From the NCBI GenBank assembly GCA_914767715.1, contig OU612075.1, forward strand, positions 12,216,001 through 12,280,000: a stretch of 64,000 nt of DNA, given 5' to 3'. Positions within the stretch are counted from its first letter, which is position 1. Each line of letters begins with the position of its first letter. A program made the position numbers and the translations under genes. Of the stretch, positions 61,401-64,000 are shown piece after piece. Below the pieces are notes generated by a model, which saw only the letters and a program-made list of their open reading frames with translations, searched no databases and was not told the DNA's origin. This stretch comes from Membranipora membranacea. Taxonomy: Eukaryota; Bryozoa; Gymnolaemata; Cheilostomatida; Membraniporidae.

Positions 61401-62335
61401 AGTGCCTGGATTAAGGTGACACATTATATGAAAAAAACTCAACTCAAAGATGCCATAACTGCTCACAAAAGCAGAAGATAATTTCAAGCTAACAAGACAT
61501 TATCATTTTAAATGCCATCACCCAACTAACCAGCTACTGGTTTCCCAGGCTCTCCACAGTAGGGAGCTAGGTTCAATTTGAATGCAGTGTACAATATCTC
61601 AAATAAGTTTGTCACACGGGAGAAGCTAGAGTAAGGTCCATCTACTGTTAACATGAACACTGAACTGAGGGGGGGGGGGTTAATCGCTCAATAATTTTAA
61701 ACTCGGATAGTTTTACGAGAATACATACAATAGCGGCAGGCGGCAAGCCTGCAAAGGTTACTTTGTATCAAGTTGGACGTCAGTGAGTTATCACAAACCA
61801 ACCTGTATACTTGTTAAACCAATCCAGACATTCATCTAGAGAGTATGGCAGCTCATTTCTAAGATCGGTCACTCGGAAGCTGAAAATGAAGAAAGGGTAT
61901 CACGCTACAATACCTCATCTGATGGAGTGAACAACTTAAGCTTTTGTTGGTGAGCCTGATGTCTCCTGTTGTATAGGTCATTGGACGATGGGAGTTGACT
62001 AAGATGTTAATCAGAATCAGTTATCAGAATGCACAGGTTGCAAATTCTATAGGCCTACGGTGGATCCATAAACATACAAACCACTTTTGGGGTTTTGCCA
62101 GGGCCAGGGGCTATATATATGGGCTCCCAGAGCTTGTATACACAGACTGTCTAAGTTCAATAACAGGTCATAGACAAATTAATACTGGAAGCCCCATTGC
62201 CTTTGGCTATCTCTCATATCACAAGATTTATAGAAGGGTGCTGAAAGTGTGGTCTAAGACTACTTACTGTCCCTGTTTATTGATACGTGATCTTTTTCCT
62301 GTGTCTTTTGTCTGTGATGTTTTCCGCTTGTTCAT
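55474..62335 (-). CDS. DCUN1D4/5: DCN1-like protein (cullin neddylation factor), 8 coding exons
   Basis: Exons 62335-62268, 61879-61803, 61405-61213, 60947-60885, 60790-60682, 60157-60053, 56054-55952, 55550-55474, all with GT-AG sites and continuous phase; about 265 residues. The N-terminus is basic ([17 protein letters not shown]), as in the nuclear DCUN1D4/5 type without a UBA domain. Then the PONY/DCUN1 domain: [107 protein letters not shown] and VILDEFVE. The PONY domain binds cullins and the acetylated N-terminus of the NEDD8 E2 and promotes cullin neddylation; the acidic DEFVE end belongs to that surface. The 63-nt exon at 60,885-60,947 has no place in the family alignment. The frame stays open upstream of the ATG to an acceptor at 62,412. 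Confidence 0.95.
56176..56402 (+). repeat. tRNA-Glu-like SINE
   Basis: The head resembles tRNA-Glu: TGGTGGTTAGGATTCGGGCT (box A region), CTTCTCAATC in the anticodon arm, and GGTTCAAATCCCGGTCA (box B and T arm). The T stem does not pair, so it is not a functional tRNA. An unrelated body of about 150 bp ends in a T-rich tail. Confidence 0.75.
56829..57358. mobile_element. 530-bp foldback element
   Basis: Arms of about 140 bp (56,829-56,974 and 57,221-57,358) are reverse complements at roughly 80-90 percent by eye: TTAAAGACTTCGGAAGGACC against the complement of TTAAAGACTACGGAAGGACC, continuing through TCTGGCAGCTAGTTCTGCAG to GGGAGGACAAT. Ends read TTAA. No transposase. Confidence 0.85.
59583..59723 (+). 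pseudogene. LINE reverse transcriptase C-terminal fragment
   Basis: The frame reads [20 protein letters not shown], then [11 protein letters not shown] and a basic end before TGA, the usual tail of non-LTR ORF2 proteins (Asp-Arg-x-x-Trp-Arg). Upstream RT sequence is absent. Confidence 0.6.
60885..60947 (-). CDS. DCUN1D4/5: DCN1-like gene, 63-nt extra (cassette) exon
   Basis: Good splice sites (TTCTTTAG acceptor, GTAAGA donor). It adds 21 codons (contains [17 protein letters not shown]) between GMTQL and CDNCEKL. It is phase-symmetric, and direct joining of its neighbours gives GMTQLECDNCEKL, the normal family spacing. Confidence 0.7.
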
Positions 62336-62411
62336 TGTGATGCAGTCTGTCGCCTTCCTTACCAGAGATTCGAAAGTGGGCCAATTGTACAGATTTTGAA
62401 GATTCACAGAG
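62336..62411 (-). CDS. DCUN1D4/5: Possible N-terminal extension of the DCN1-like protein
   Basis: Between the acceptor TTTTGCAG and the ATG at 62,335 the frame is open and reads VNLQNLYNWPTFESLV, then RKATDCIT. DCUN1D4 proteins have a longer N-terminus that contains a similar VN(F/L)Q segment. It is either coding, with an upstream exon not found, or 5' UTR. Confidence 0.4.
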
Positions 62412-64000
62412 CTGCAAAAGAATGAACAAAGATGAGTTAAGGATTAAACCTTTTCCAATCTGTAGGCCTAAGGCAGAAAATCTTTCAATCAGCTTTTAAC
62501 TTTTCGAAGATCTATCATGTGTTGCCAATTCTTGTGGTTGCATCCCATAGATTCAATTCCCAGGTATAACTATTTTAGTAAATCATAACACAGGGCTTCA
62601 TCTGCAAGGTCAATCTTCCAATGCAGGCATACGAGCTTAGCACAGCTTGCATTTATTCAATTAGCACACGAACCTCGTTGGCCTAATTGATACTTTCTTT
62701 GGCCAATCAGTTAATCCGATATCTTCATTGATGAATGAAAGACACCGCGGGAATCTACAGGGGTACTGATTACATTGGGATGAAATCTACTACGGTGAGT
62801 TATCAATCAGTGGCGCAGTCGCCTGAAATTAAGCACTAGGCAAGAGGATGTACAAAACAAAGGTCTGACTTCTTCGTGAATGTGGCTTTCACAATGTATA
62901 ACTATAATGGGACATTTAAAGGTTCACTTTTAATGATAGCTTCAACAACTATGAAAATCTCACTAGCTTCTATCACTATATGTATGTATCTCTTAGATTA
63001 TAAGATAACCTATGGATTTGATATATGTGGAGGGCCTATATATATATATGAGTGGTTACCATGATTTTTTTACAGGATTGAATAAATACTATACTTTGAG
63101 TCTGATAGGTGCTGTGTTGAATGAGTGCAGACTGTGATTACTGGATAAATTGGTTGATCAACTTTGGCTAATGTCAGGTTGGCTTAAACTTTTGTCAATT
63201 ACTTACTATATAATACACCATCCCTGTATTTGTATATCAACAACTTCAACTTGCCACAAACCAACTAAACTGTAATAAAATAGACATAGATAGATTGCAT
63301 TTATTAGTTATTTAGTAAGTAGTCCCTCCTGACCCTAATCTGAGTATTCTTAAAAACTTACAACTTAGGCTACCCCTTGACTGGAACAAACAACCTTCTG
63401 TGAGATAAATGTAGAAACAGGCTTGAGTTTATAAATCTGTGGTGTCAGCAAATCTATAGTAAAAAATACACTTCTTCGGTGTCATTATAAAAGTTTTCCC
63501 AGTTGAGAAAAATCCATTACAAAACACAATACTTGGCTCACTAGTTAATGTCTATTTCCGCTATCCATTCTTGAAAGAGTGTAGATCATTGGATACAATA
63601 GTTGTAAACAATGCACTAGCCAATCAGTTTAAAGATAACATGAACTGAAACATTCCTGAGAAGAAAGTTTCATTAGCAACGCAGCTTTGAGAGCGTGTTG
63701 CTGATTCCTTCAAAGTTTCTACAGGAATAAACTACAGGTGAGGCCATCAATATCAATGCCAACACACAATCTGTCATCAATAACCTACACTTAATGTCAT
63801 ATAGGTCATATTAATGGAACAAAACTCTATCTAAATATGATGATAGATTGTCAAAAATTGATGATTTACTCGTCACACCACAGTTAGTAGCAGCAAGGAG
63901 TAGCTCCTTGGTAGCAGGGAGAAGAATTACTTTAGAATGATGAATCCATTCTATCTGCTCAAAGACAGTCGAGTGGCTGTGAGTGTAGGTAGTTGTTCTT
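62412..64000. other. No gene recognised
   Basis: Upstream flank or first intron of the DCN1-like gene. No clear exon, repeat or promoter motif was found. Confidence 0.45.

Noticed and set aside
61995-62399. 134-codon plus-strand frame
   Set aside because: Antisense shadow of the first DCN1-like exon and its intron.

Overview
The window is AT-rich nuclear DNA from an invertebrate animal, probably marine; I cannot name the species. The evidence is GT-AG introns of about 90 bp to 4 kb, a polycystin-1/REJ-type receptor, a DCN1-like neddylation factor, LINE and hAT fragments, tRNA-derived SINE-like repeats and large diverged duplications. There is no operon layout and no bacterial or viral gene block. 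Most long open frames are not genes; real coding sequence was found exon by exon from splice sites, phase continuity and family motifs.

Layout. 1-7,519 (minus): middle part of a polycystin-1-like receptor (extracellular region, GPS autocleavage site, first membrane helix, start of PLAT, and two likely cytosolic-loop exons running off the left edge). 9,050-9,530: decayed reverse-transcriptase fragment. 10,930-11,988, 15,800-16,819 and 39,907-40,889 (plus): three paralogous three-exon genes for an unusual Ras-like P-loop protein (copies A, B, C) with a shared TATA promoter block. B and C lie in duplicated blocks (about 15.2-18.5 kb and 39.3-43.5 kb).

19.5-36 kb and 43.7-49 kb are dominated by a tandem repeat family (R1, unit roughly 1.6-2.5 kb) carrying a tRNA-like box B. 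Several insertions into it can be read by comparing copies: a 385-bp TTAA MITE family, a 3.3-kb element (21,405-24,718) with 8-bp target duplications that sits inside one of those MITEs and holds spliced-looking exons, and a multi-exon hAT/ZMYM1-like transposase gene (26,863-30,528). 35.9-39.2 kb and 50.7-54.9 kb are a second duplicated pair. The second copy was interrupted by a 1.37-kb inverted-repeat element (51,730-53,097) whose core is an array of 113-bp units.

55,474-62,335 (minus): a DCN1-like (DCUN1D4/5 type) gene with eight coding exons. Its 4-kb intron holds a tRNA-Glu-like SINE, a 530-bp foldback element and a LINE fragment. One 63-nt exon looks like an optional cassette. The rest of the right end, 62,412-64,000, shows nothing I can identify.

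The genes do not form a pathway. The main story is a locus growing by repeated segmental duplication, carrying an uncharacterised P-loop gene family and serving as a target for DNA transposons.
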